The notes under the pieces: model-generated
Database searches by the model: none
What the model saw: only the letters and a program-made list of their open reading frames with translations
Told to the model about the DNA's origin: nothing
Made by a program: the position numbers and the translations under genes
Origin: Monosporascus cannonballus
Taxonomy: Eukaryota > Ascomycota > Sordariomycetes > Xylariales
Direction of reading: 5' to 3'
Length of the DNA: 64,000 nt
Assembly (NCBI GenBank): GCA_004154925.1
Contig: QJNS01000174.1
Location: forward strand, 62,415-126,414
Part shown: positions 36,221-48,720 of the stretch, one piece after another
Layout of the letters: each line of letters opens with the position of its first letter
Numbering within the stretch: position 1 is the stretch's first letter

Positions 36221-36725
36221 TGGAAGGTCAGCTTTGGGAATTGATTTTCAATTCGGTAGAAAGAGATGTGGGGGGTTTGAATGGAAGAGTTTTCTGGGGT
36301 ATGAAAGAGCCATTGGATTAAAAAGCTTTGGAATGAAACAGCTTTTCGGGTGATTCGGATAAGCTACGGGAGGGGGTGGTTAGGTCAGATGGATTAGTGA
36401 ACCTATTACCCTTCTGGTCGGCGATTTGTGCTCATAGGGGCAGAAATACCAGCTCTTAACGTCCGACACATCCATCTGCGCCACCGACGGAGTGGGAACG
36501 GACGATGGCGCTATAGTGGAGAAGAACCAAGCATGACGTTAGAGTGTTTACAAACCCGTTGATTATTAATCATCACCTCCTTAGCTCATCCGGCGACCAC
36601 GATGGCATTAGTAATAAAGGATATGGCGAACGCTGGCGGGAAATAGATAAAAAGGAGTCCACAGGCACCGTCAATTTCATATCCTTCCATTATCATTACA
36701 GTTCATTGAATATTCGACTGCCATA
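36221..36725. promoter_or_regulatory. Bidirectional promoter region, DUF4267 and NmrA-like genes
   Basis: These 505 bp lie between two divergent, intact genes. The head-to-head layout means both promoters must lie here. I cannot name a specific site with confidence. Confidence 0.4.
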
Positions 36726-37825
36726 ATGCCTTCCTCAAGACTCATTGTTGTTCTCGGAGCCACCGGTAACCAGGGTGGCTCTGTCGCCACCACATTCCTC
36801 GAGGAACCCGGCTGGCAGGTTCGCGCCCTGACTCGTAAAACCTCAAGCCCCAAGGCTCAAGCTCTGACAGCCCGCGGAGCTCAGGTCGTCCATGCTGATA
36901 TAGACAAGCCTGAAACGCTCTCAGCCGCTTTCGAGGGTGCCAGTGCCATTTTCGCCGTCAGTGACTTTTGGGGCCTCTACAATGATCCTGCCAACAAAGA
37001 CAAGGCCAAGCCCGGACAGCCATTAAATGCCTGGGCAGGCGAGTATGAAACTCAGCAGCTGAAGAATGTAATCGACGCAGCTGCCAAGGTACCAACGCTG
37101 GAGCGCTTCATCCTCTCCTCGCTCTCAAACGCGACGAAGTGGTCTAAGGGAAAGTACACTCATGTCTATCACTTTGACTCAAAGGCAAATGCAGAGGATT
37201 ATGGCAGGGAGAAGTACCCGGACTTGTGGGAAAAGACGAGTATCTTCCAAGCGGGCCTGTTCTTGAGCAACTATGTCACCAACCCCAGTATTCAACCAAT
37301 CAAGGTAGGCATGCTCACTGAAGCTTGGATGAACTTTGCTGAGAGATCAAGAACGAGGAAGGAACAGTCCAGTTCATTGGGAATTTGGAGCCGGACGTGA
37401 AAGTCCCGTTCATCGCCGCCGAGGAGGATTCCGGTCCCATCGTCAAAGCACTCGTCAATGAACCCGCCGGAAAGAACATCATTGGCTATAGAGAATGGCT
37501 GACTGTGCAAGAGCTGGCGCTGGCGTTCACAAGGGCTACTGGTTTGAAGGCCGAGTCTGTCACCTTGCCCAAGGGTACATATCATCTACCCTTGCCGGAT
37601 GAGTTGATGTTGGAGCTTGAAGACAACTTTGCATACTTTAATGAGTTTGGGTACGAGGCGAGGGACGACCCTACTATCATTCACCCTCGAGATGTAAGTT
37701 GACTTGGGTTACTTATGCCTCGAGTGTGTTCTAATGCCTGGATACAGTTGAAGTCACCGCCGTCACTTGATACGGTGGAGAATTACTTGAAGAAGCAGGA
37801 TTGGTCAAAGGTCCTTGGTGATTGA
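36726..37825 (+). CDS. NmrA-like family NAD(P)-binding protein, 332 aa, intact
   Basis: Three exons (36726-37304, 37352-37693, 37748-37825) give 999 nt in frame. The introns are 47 nt (GTAGGC...CAAG) and 54 nt (GTAAGT...ACAG). The N-terminus V-V-L-G-A-T-G-N-Q-G-G-S-V is the NmrA-type dinucleotide motif GxxGxxG, followed by A-L-T-R at the end of the second strand, where NADP-preferring members have Arg. H-A-D-I-D (about 55-59) and F-I-L-S-S-L-S (about 133-139) are typical of the family. Length is normal for HSCARG/NmrA-like proteins, which act as redox sensors binding NADP or as reductases in secondary metabolism. It is not a close duplicate of the disrupted NmrA-like gene at 34057: motif wording and intron positions differ. 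Which function it has cannot be told from sequence. Confidence 0.9.
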
Positions 37826-38671
37826 AGCGGAGCAATCGAATATACAGGTCAAGTTCACGTGGTGGGTGAAGGGTGGGGTGTTAGCTTGTTGAGCTATGTT
37901 GGTGATAGACTTGCAACGGTGCAGCTGTACATAGGCTTCGCTACTGGAGGTCTTGAGAACGGGCTCAAGAGGCAAGAAATTCTTGGCCAGCTCAACAGAA
38001 TCAAGCCATTGTCGCTCATGGCTGTCCGCCCTGTAGCAAGGGACATGAGTCCTCCCACCCTTTCTCAACCAGACCCCTGCGCGACCTACCAGATTGGACA
38101 CTGGGGATGCCTAGAACAACTATCTTAGATGCGTATCAGAACAGGGATCTCACGGTGAATGCGTATTAACAGCGCTAGCAGTGTGGCTAACTAGTACCTT
38201 TACGGAAAGAATAAGATAAAAGGCAATATATTTGCAGGCGATAATATGCTAAGTTTTAATTAAAATAAATATTATATTTAATCTTGAACCGGCTTAGCTG
38301 TAACTAATTTAATATCAATTTAATTTATTATAAAATTAAAAATTATCGTAATTATATTTATATATATTAATAAGATTAATTTAAGCGATATAACCTTGTA
38401 TAGTTATCGCGTTACGCGTTTTTTATTTATTAAATTTATTAAATTTCGTTTAAACACTTTATTTTTATCTTTTAAACTTTTAAAACTTCTAAATATTTAA
38501 AAATTCCTTATTTAAAATTTATTACATACAGAGTTAATTGAAAATATATCAATTAATGTTATAACGTACGTTACTAAATGGTTAATGCTTAGCAGCTAGA
38601 AATTATACCAAAATGTTCCAGGGCCTATTACAGTAATTCAGATACATATGAGTAGGTGGTTAATCTAAGTA
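37826..38671. other. Right island border
   Basis: This holds the 3' flank of the NmrA-like gene and then, from about 38240, an abrupt change to AT-rich RIP-like sequence. An intervening 38580-38670 piece is more balanced. I see no gene. The frames at 37805-38128 on either strand have no motif. Confidence 0.45.
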
Positions 38672-38718
38672 TGTTACGACCTAGGCCAAGACCGGTTGCA
38701 AGGACGATCGGACTCACA
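38672..38718 (+). repeat. Truncated family-B LTR head, plus strand
   Basis: These 47 bp match the first part of the B1 LTR (TGTTACGACCTA... to the GGTCGGAC-like word) and stop where the minus-strand LTR of B3 begins. This suggests that B3 was inserted into an LTR already present here. Confidence 0.6.
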
Positions 38719-39075
38719 CTGTAACGGCTAAGCGGTTTAACCAACTATTAAACCAAAGTCGTACGGGTTTATATTGGCAGAAATATCGTAGAATTTTAAG
38801 CAATAATTACAATAACTGGTTACGTCTCGTAATAACAAAGGCATTTTGGATAACGAATTATTATTGCAAACTAATATTATTTATAGTATAGAAATAACGA
38901 ACATATATATATATATTGTAATTTATATAATTATTTCGTTGTGCTTATTTACGTTTAATTATATTAAATTATGTTTTATTACTTTCTATTAAACATTTGT
39001 TACGTTATTTAATTAAATAAATATTAGTTTTCTTAACTCGATCGTTGTCGCAGCCTTAACTTATCAAATCGTAAT
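38719..39075 (-). repeat. 3' LTR of minus-strand element B3
   Basis: Read on the minus strand, it starts after a purine-rich tract (about 39076-39095), begins TATTACGA like the RIP-altered LTRs of B1 and B2, and ends in CCGTTACA at 38719. About 357 bp. The terminal words near 38735-38775 are almost identical to 16385-16412 in reverse complement. Confidence 0.7.
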
Positions 39076-39638
39076 ACGATTTTCCTTTCTTTGAAGATTT
39101 TACCTTTAAAATTATTCTTTTTAAATAAGTTAATGCTTTATTCAGATATTTGGTCGTATTATTAAAACTTATCGTCAAAATTCGTCCTTTATCGTCCGGC
39201 GTCGAAACCGGCCTTTTATTTTGGACGAATTTAATTTTAAAATTATGCTGTATTTTTTATATTTTTCAAGCAGTTAAAAATATAAAATAATAAAAATTAT
39301 TTCGATATATAAAGCTTATATAAAGCATAATTATTCGTATATAAAATAGATATTCCGTGATATTCGTTAATAAATATTAATACCGCAACTCAATAATAAA
39401 AATATAACGAAAAGTAAATAAGGTTATTACGTAATTAATTCGTTTTCGTAAATAAAAAGAACCTTTTTCGCTTTAAAAATATTAAAATATTATAATAGGA
39501 ATTACAATCTTCAAAAAAAATTAAAAAATCAAAAACGACAAAAACAGATTTTCGTTAAAACCTCCGCCGTTACGTTAATATTTCTTTATGATTTGCTTAA
39601 TTAGTTTTTTATAGTTATTTTAAAAACCGTAAATTGGG
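39076..39638 (-). mobile_element. Element B3 interior, part 1 (upstream of its 3' LTR)
   Basis: This is the minus-strand interior of a family-B element between chromodomain and 3' LTR. It is cut at 39638 by B2. The rest continues at 46292. No open frame survives. Confidence 0.6.
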
Positions 39639-40072
39639 TGTTACGACCTGACAAGCCACGGCCTCCAGAAACGGTCGCAACGGAGAAGGCCAAGAAAACT
39701 ATGTGGATCAGGTCACGTGACGGATCACCAACTCACTGGTGGTGAGCCAATGAGCCGGATCACCAACTCACTGGTGGTAAGCCAATAAGCCGGATCACCA
39801 ATTCACTAATGGTAAGCCAGTAAGCCGGATTACCAATTTACTGGTGGTAATCCAGTTAAAAGGAAAAGGATATATACGTTTATTAATTCCATAATTTAAA
39901 TAACTTTAGCTTGCAATATTTATTAATATTAATCGTTTACAATAAGGTATTTCCGGTATTAAAAAACGTAATACGATTATTATATCTATTACTTAAATTC
40001 TTACAATACTTCTATTAATATAAACCTGTCGATTTAAGGTTTAATAATTAGTTAAACCGTTTAGCCGTTATA
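39639..40072 (+). repeat. 5' LTR of B2, with four 35-bp tandem units
   Basis: This 434-bp LTR starts TGTTACGACC. It contains four tandem 35-bp units at 39722-39857, each with ACCA...TGGT arms that can form a small hairpin. Units become more AT-rich from left to right. Confidence 0.85.
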
Positions 40073-43000
40073 CGTTGCAAACTTTTGTTTAATAGTACCG
40101 TCAAACTCTAAGCAATACTTAATATTGTCAAAATATCGACCAGCACTTAGGAAACCCCTACTTAGCAGCTTTAGGCTCGAATTCGGGAGCTGGAAAAAGA
40201 AGTTCGACAACTTAGGGCTACGCCTACCCAACCCTCTCTCGCCCGCATAAAACCAAAGAAGCCAGAACCCTACGATGGAAAAGGTAACCTTTAAATTTTC
40301 TTAACTTAGGCACGAGTTTACCTTCGTTTCTTAAACCTTAATAACCTAACGGATATAGTCCTAGTAATAGGAATATGCTTAATAAAAGATATGGCTAATT
40401 AATTTAAGCCCATTATAAGAAATTTTCTAAAAATAAGAAAAGCGAATAAGAAAAACTTGACTAATAAAATCTTTTTAATTTATATTAATTTCGAAAACAA
40501 AATATACGACAATTTCGGCAATCCGGATAAAAAATGATTAACGGCTTAATAACTCCTATAATTCCGACAAAAAAAATTTGTATCCAAATACGCCGTAACC
40601 TTCAAAAATTTCGTAACTAAGGTAAAATAAAAAGATAACGAAACTACCGCCCTTATCGATATATTTTATAAAAAGTTAAAAAATAATATAAAAAATAAGA
40701 TTATTTAGATTAAATAATTAATTATCTTAAACCGATATATCGCAAAAATAATCAAAATTAACAATCGACAGTTTAAAAAACGATAGGAAAAAAAAGATAA
40801 TATACCTTACGTTCGGGATATAACAAATCCAATTAAGGGAAAAAACGAAACGTACCCTTTACTTTTTATAAAACGGCGCTAGGACTTATAGAATTTGGCG
40901 TTACCCACAAATAAAATTAAAGCCAGATTAAATGCTTCAATTATAGCAAAATGGGATATAAAGCCTATAAATACAAAAAGCCTAAAAAACCATAATAAAA
41001 TAATTAAACCACTATACTGGAAAAATAATCCAAAAATAATTAAGGAAACGATAACAAAACCATTAACATAATTTAAGCCAAATACGTATTAGGCTTTAAG
41101 CAAAAGGTCCAATAAGGACCATTACGATAAGAAATTTGACGAAAAATACGAAAAGCCAAAAAGCTGGTTTAATAAGTAACGTAAGCATAATAAAAAGCAT
41201 TACAAAAATAATTACGCAAATATTAAAATTGGATAAAAGGAATTTGTCCCGGAACCCCCGATCGATACGGCAGAATACATGTTATATATTGTCGACGACG
41301 AAAATATCCCGATTACGAAAAATAAAAATAATATATTTATATACGAATTACCCGCATATATTACGAAGAATTCGACTTTTTAAACCGTACCGGGCATAAT
41401 AAAAATAATAAGCAATGATATCGACAGTTTCGAACCATAACCCCAGAAAATATTTAGCAATTAACCAAAACAAAAAGCTGGCTTAAAGAAAAATAATATT
41501 TGCAAAAAAACCCCTTTTGGTATTATAAATAATATAACCACTAAATAAAAAAAGATTTAATCCAGCGTACGGTAAAAAAACATTATTAGAAAATTATTAT
41601 GGACTTTTATTTTTAATTGATATTTATTATAGATCCTTAAGAAAAAAAGCCATCAAAAGAAATACGTTAATTTACAAGAAATCTTTAAAACGATAACCAG
41701 AACGACGTATAATAAAATATAATCGTAAACATAAGAAAATAATTTATTCCATAAAGAAAGGAATTATAAAAAAATTAAAAAATAATTAATACGGTTCGAA
41801 GGAATAGTACGCCGATAATAATAACAAATATAATAACTTAACGCGATAATAAGAAACGTTAACGACCTTATTACCTTAAAAATACGAATCGGAACGTACC
41901 GGTATACCATAATACTAGATTATGAAGCTTTAAGCGGAAATTATATTGCACCAAATATAGTTAATAAATTTAAATTATTATGGAAATATAAATTAAAGCC
42001 TTATATAGCGACAAATATCGAAAGTTAGAAATTTGTTTACGATAATAGAAAAATTATACGCAAAATTAATTACCTCGAAATTTTTATTAAAGGACGATAT
42101 TAAACGGTTAATTTTGATATCGTTTTATTCGGAAATTACAATATAATTTTAGGATTAACATAGATACGCCAATACGGAATTTTAATTAATGGCGGGATTA
42201 ATTAGGTAAAATTCGCCTTATACCCTATTAATAAATAAAAAAAAATTAAAATCTTAATATTTAATTAATAATAACGATAAATGCAGATATAAAGATACGA
42301 TAAATACCTTATTACTTAAAAGAATAAGATATAAAAAAACGGATATTAAAAAAAATACGATATATTATTATTATTATTAAAGCAAAATTAAAGTAATTAA
42401 ATAACGATCTAGAATAATAAAAATAGGAGCCCAAAAATTAAAAAATTTAATTAATATATTATTATAAGATTATAAATATAAGTCGTTTTTCAAAAAGGAA
42501 TTCGATACGAAATTACGAGAATATAGTAAATAAAATTATGAAATAATTTTTAAAAAGAATTTTCGACAAAACTTTACCGTATTTATAATTTTAGTAAAAA
42601 CAAATTACATATTTTCAGAAAATACTTAAAAAATCGGTTACAAAAAGGATGGATTCGATTTTCGAAATTATTAATAAGATATCCTATATTTTTCGTACTT
42701 AAAAAAAACGGAAAATTACGATTTATGGTTAATTATTAATAATTAAATGATATTATTATTAAAGATTAAATATTATTATTCCAAATTACGGAAATAAAAA
42801 ACCGATTTTATGGAAACAAATAATTTATAGCATTCGATTTTAAAAATGGATATAACTTTATTAAAATTAAAAAGGATACGAATAAAAAATAATTTTTAAA
42901 ACGAAATACGGATTATTTAAGTATTTAATTATATTAATAAAATTTATAAATATATTAATAACTTTTTAACGGATAATAAATTACGTATTATGAAAATATC

Positions 43001-45875
43001 TTAACATATTTATCGTTTGCTATCTCGACGATATTTTCATTTTCTTAAAAACGGAAGAAATATATGCAAAATACGTTTATAAGGTTTTTTAAGTTTTATA
43101 AGACGTAAAGTTACTTATTAACGCGGAAAAAAGTTAATTCCATATATAAAAAGTAAAATATCTGGAATATATTATTACTTTAAAATATATTAGGATAAAT
43201 TTTAAGAAAATGGCTGTAATTATAAAATAATAAACTTTAACGATAATTAACGAAATATAAATATTTTTTGGATTCGTTAATTATTATAAAAAGTTTATTC
43301 GAAATTTTAATAAAATAATTATATTTTTAATAAATTTTACGAAAAAAAAAAGAATTTAAATGGATATTAAATATAGAAAATGTATTTTAAAATATTAAAA
43401 ATACGATTATTAACGAGCCAGTATTAATTATGTATAATTTAAAGCGTTCCGTTAAGTTAAAAACCGATATTTCGGATTACGTATTAAACATAATAATTAA
43501 ATAACGAAATAATTAAAATAAATTGCATTTTATTGTATTTTTTTCGTATAAGTTAAAAAGAACCGAATTTAATTATAATATTTTAAATAAAGAATTTATG
43601 GCCATTATTATGGTATTTCGGAAGTTTAAGTATTTCTTAAAGGAAAGCTTATATTAGGTTAAGGTTTATACGGATTATCAAAATTTTACCCGATTTATTA
43701 TAATTAGAGAATTTATAAAATAATAATTTCGATACGTAAAAAAATTGGCAAACTTCGATTTCGTTATTATCCATAAGAAAAATTTAAAGAACGGCAAAGC
43801 AAATACCTTAAGCAAGCGGCCAAATTTCGAAAAAAAATTAGTTAAAATTAGTTATATAATTTCTAATACTATTACAAAAGGATATTTACGTTTACGACAA
43901 ATTACGATAATTCGGGCAATATTTTACAATATATATCAGAAATTTTAATAATATAATAATAATTTCCCAGTAAATCAAAAAATAAACAAAATATAAATTC
44001 TAAAATAAATATTAAAAAGATTTAATACGAAAATATATAAATATTAATTACATAAATATTTAAAAATTTACAAAACCTTAAAGCAATTTTAATGCATATA
44101 TTTTTTTCCCAAAATCAAATTAATAATATAAAAAATTATCCGATAATACGATATTTGTGTTAAATTAAAGATTCGACGATATAAGCCATACGGAAAATTA
44201 TAGTTATTATTAATCGTAAAGCGATTATAATATTTAGTTATATTCGACCTTATTATTAAATTACTTATATTAAAAAATTTAATTATGGGAATATATTATC
44301 ATAATAATTTTGTAATCGTCGATCAATTCACAAAATCTTTTTATTTTTTATTATATTATAAAAATATAAATGCCGAAGAACTGGTATATATATTTTTAAA
44401 TATATTTGTATTATATATAAATTATTAATAAAAAGTATATAAAATAAAGGATGAATATTTGTATTTAAGTTTTAATAAGCCCTTATAATACAAATCGGCC
44501 TAAATTATAAATTATTTAACGCGTTTAAACCTCAAATAATTAAATAAATAAAATAAATAAATTAAATTATGGAAATTTATTTACGATATGATATTAATTA
44601 CGAATAAAATAATTAAATTAAAAAATTATTAATTATATAATTAATTTATAATATTAACTATTACGAAAATATTAAATTAATATTTACAAACGTAAATTTT
44701 CGTTTTATTTTAAAAGTTTATAAGGAAACGTAAGATAATGATTTAATTAATATTAAAATAATTTTTACGTTAAAATAATTATAATAATTGTATTAAAAAA
44801 TAAAAATAAAATTAAAATTCGTACGAAATCAAATAAGCAAATATTATAATTAAAAAAATTAAAGGGATTAATTTTCGAAAAAAGGGAAATGGTTTTCCTT
44901 ATTACAAAAAACATTTAAACAAAACGACCTAATAAAAAATTCGATTTTAAATATATTGGTCCTTATAAAATCGCCAAGAAAATTTCAAAAAATAATTATT
45001 AATTGGAATTTCTATTAAAAGCTAAATTTTATCCAATTTTTTATATTTTTTTATTCGAATTAACAGTAAATATTATTAAAATATATATGGTATAAAACGA
45101 TATGGAAAAAAATGATAAATAAGTATACGAAATGGACAAAATTCTCGATATACGAAAATAAAACGGATTTACCCAGTACTAATTAAATGAAAAAAATACC
45201 CAAATTTCGAAAATACTTAAAAACCTGCCAAAAACCTTATTAACGCCTAGCGCCTATTAAAATTTTTTTATTAATAATAACGGAACCACCCGAAATAATG
45301 GCATTCTAATTTACGAAATCCACAAAGGAAAACCCTTAGTTTACCGCATTCCAATTAATAACGTTTACCTTTTTTAAGGCCTGAACCTCGATTACGGATT
45401 CCGATTCCAATTACGCAAAATCGTTAAAATTATCTAGGGATTAAAGGGTACGATTAATAAGTTTCGTACCTTGAAATTAATAGTATTAACGTTAACGACG
45501 TATACGAAAAAATCGCGCAAAAATTTCGGATAAAGATTTTTTGGCCGTTAATTTTTTTTTAATTTTTTCGATTTTGCGATATAGCGATTAATTATAGAAA
45601 TAAGGATTTCCGTTCCGTTATACGAACGACCTCGACGGACATATTCCTTATAACGAAAAACCTTATCTATTATTTAGCAATTAAGCTACCGAGCAAAACA
45701 GAAAAAATAAGGTATCGCGTTAAAATTTTCGAATTTAATTAAATTAGTTAAGGTAAGTTGCTATTCGGATTTGCGAAAGCGACGTTTGGACATACCGGAA
45801 GATATATTAAAGGTATATGGAAAAAAACTTATTAAAAAAAATCTTAAGGACAAGATTTTGGAAAAAGGGAAATCG

Positions 45876-46286
45876 TATTACGACCTAATAAGCCACGGCC
45901 TCCAGAAACGGTCGCAACGGAAAAGGCCAAAAAAACTATATGGATTAGGTTATGTGACGGATCACCAATTTACTGGTAGTAAGCCAGTAAGCCGGATTAC
46001 CAATTCACTGGTGGTGAGCTAATGAGCCGGATTACCAACTTACTGGTGGTGATCCAGCTAAAAAAGAAAGATATATACGTTCATTAATTCCATTGTTCAG
46101 ATAGCTTTAGCTTGCAATACTTATTAATACCAAGTGTTTGCACTACAACATCGTTACCCAAGGTACCCTTGGCATTACGAGACGTAATACGTTACTGTAT
46201 CCATTGCTCAGATTCCCACGATACTCCTGCCAACATAAACCCGTCGACTTAGGTTTAATAGTTGGTTAAACCGCCTAGCCGTCATA
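45876..46286 (+). repeat. 3' LTR of B2, with three 35-bp tandem units
   Basis: This 411-bp copy of the 5' LTR has three instead of four 35-bp units (45959-46059) and about 11 extra bp near 46145-46170. A purine-rich tract (45858-45875) precedes it. The right half is well preserved. Confidence 0.85.
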
Positions 46287-46291
46287 TTGGG

Positions 46292-48720
46292 ACATTATTA
46301 TTTCCGGTGATTTCGTTATTATCGATTAAATCTTTTTTAATAGGTCTTAACTATTTATAAGATTTCTTACAAATTTCTAAATATTTTCACAATTCGGATA
46401 GTTTTTTTATTTCGTACGTAACTTTATTTCTTATTTTTATATTATTTCGTCCCGTATAAAATCTGATGATATCCGTTATTAATTTAAATAAAATACATAA
46501 AAAATTGTATATAGTTTATTTTTATATAAATATTTTAATTTATAATTATTGTTTATAATCCTTTTAATAATTATATATGTATTAATATATTTAAATTCTA
46601 AATCTTTTATTAAATAGTTTCTTTTAAATATTTTTAGTAACGAGATAAATCTTCGTTTCTTAAAAGGTTAATTGTCTTAATTTCTTTTATAATAATATTT
46701 ATATGTTTAATTCGGTAGTAAATCCCACTTTAAATATAATTTTTGGAATAATTATTTTAAGTATTTTAAAGTAAATATTTTCTAAATATTAATAGATTTC
46801 TGGTACTTATTTTTGTGAGAATTAAATTAAAAATTACACTTTATACCTGCTGAAATTTCTTTAATACTTTTATAATTATTAATATTATAAAGAATATAAA
46901 TAATAGGTAATTTCCTATTTTTATTATTCTTTAATAATTAATACAATAATATAAATATATATTTAAAATTTCGCTGTACAGCTTCGTTTATCAGGTCTTT
47001 AACACTTAAATATATTAAATAATTTAAAATTTCAACAGATTTATAATATAAAATTTCACTAAAATTGTTAAATAAATGTAATTTTTTATCGGAAATATTT
47101 TCGTACGATAATCTGTATATATTCAATATATTTTTTAAAAAAGGTATATATCATATATTCAATATTAATATTCTTTTGATAAAGTAAATAATAAACGAAT
47201 TTTGTAAATATGTCGACGATAATAATAATATTATTATGATGTATTTTTATAGTTAGAATTTCGGAAAAATAAAATTTAGTAATGAAATTTATAATAATCT
47301 AATCCTGTATTTTTTAAAGAATTTGTAATGATTATAGTTTTTCGTAAAACCTATATTGTTATATTTTAACCTTACTGTAAAAGTTGTATTATTATTATAT
47401 TTTTAAATTCTTACTTATATTTTAAAAATCTAAATATGTTAAAAATGTTTTAAGATTTTATAAATTCTTAAATATTTATGTAATTTATACTTAATTATGT
47501 AACTTATTAAATCTCTCTAATATTTAATAAAATATATAAGTTATTAATTTTTAATATTTATTATGTTATAATGATATGTTTTAATCTTGTAATATATATT
47601 ATATTATGGAACTTATATTAGTATAATTTAATATTAACGTAAATATGTTATTACAATAATATCCAAAACTATATAACTAATTTCAATTAAAGTTTTTTCA
47701 AAATTTGAACGTTTACTTGAAATATTTGTGTTACCGTTTTTTAAACCTTTTTTACAAATCATAACGAAATTGAAGTTTGTTATTTTTTTTATGTGTCGTG
47801 ATTAACGTTTTCTAAATTCATTAATTAATATAAAACAAGTAATATGATGATGATTCGTAAGAATTTTAATATAATGGAAGGTTTTTTAAAAAATATTTAT
47901 AGGTTCCAAAAGTTAAAATAATAATTGTAAATCTTTTATCGGAAATATCGTAATTAAGTTCGGTTTTGTTAATTTATATAAAAAGCATACGATAAATATA
48001 AATTGCTTTTATTATTTTCTTATTTCTTCGCCGTATTTCACGTATAATTCGAAATATCTGTTTTTAATTTAATGAAGTATATTAAATTATATATAATTAA
48101 TATTAGTTAGTTAAAAATTATATGTTTAATTTGTTAAAACTTTATTTTTATTTACAATATTTATTTTAATTTCTTTTTAATAAAATTAACTAAATGTGTA
48201 ATAATAGTGCTACAATTTGAAATGTATTTCTTATAATAATTAACGTATTTATAAATGTTTATATTTTTAATTAATATTAATATTTATTATTTCGAAATTA
48301 TCATAGCATTTTTACGTTTAATTCAATTTATATTAAAGTAATAATTTATATTAAGTATTATATATTTTATCTATAAATTTAATATTTGTCGGTATTAATT
48401 AAATGTTTTCGCATTTAGGAAGTTTAAAGATTTTTATAAATATATTTTATATATATTCATTTCGTTTGAAAATAAGCCAAGATATTATGAAAGGAATATA
48501 TTATAAAAATATGGAAATAGTTTCGTAATATAAAGTTTATAATCACCTAAACCAAATTTATATATTCGTAAATGCTATTAATATATTTAAATATTAAAAT
48601 AATCGGTATTTCGTCTTTAAAACTATATTTTATTTATTATTTGAATTTTAATAATATTATTTTTATTTTTATAATCGAATATTATAAATTACTTAATTAT
48701 GTTAAATTAATTTTAACGTC
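46292..48720 (-). mobile_element. Element B3 interior, part 2
   Basis: The reverse complement aligns with the B2 chromodomain region right after the B2 insertion (46400-46490 against about 45040-45130) and with the B2 post-RT region further on (48230-48450 against about 43080-43260). Orientation and order are those expected of one minus-strand element split by B2. It is extremely AT-rich, with no coding capacity; the 62-codon frame at 46938-47126 carries no motif. Confidence 0.6.

Larger units (their letters stand above)
39639..46286 (+). mobile_element. Ty3/gypsy chromovirus B2, RIP-inactivated
   Basis: This is a 6648-bp element with LTRs of 434 and 411 bp and a perfect target duplication TTGGG (39634-39638, 46287-46291). 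Remnants are a gag zinc knuckle (40930-40980, two Cys and the His changed to Tyr), a protease-like stretch (about 42080-42220), and RT with K-K-N-G-K-L-R-F (about 42700) and an intact catalytic Y-L-D-D box (43021-43032). Integrase I-V-D-Q-F-T-K (about 44316) and a chromodomain reading D-K-I-L-D-I-R-K (about 45130) follow. It is the least decayed family-B copy here but is still full of stops. It lies inside the minus-strand element B3. Confidence 0.88.
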
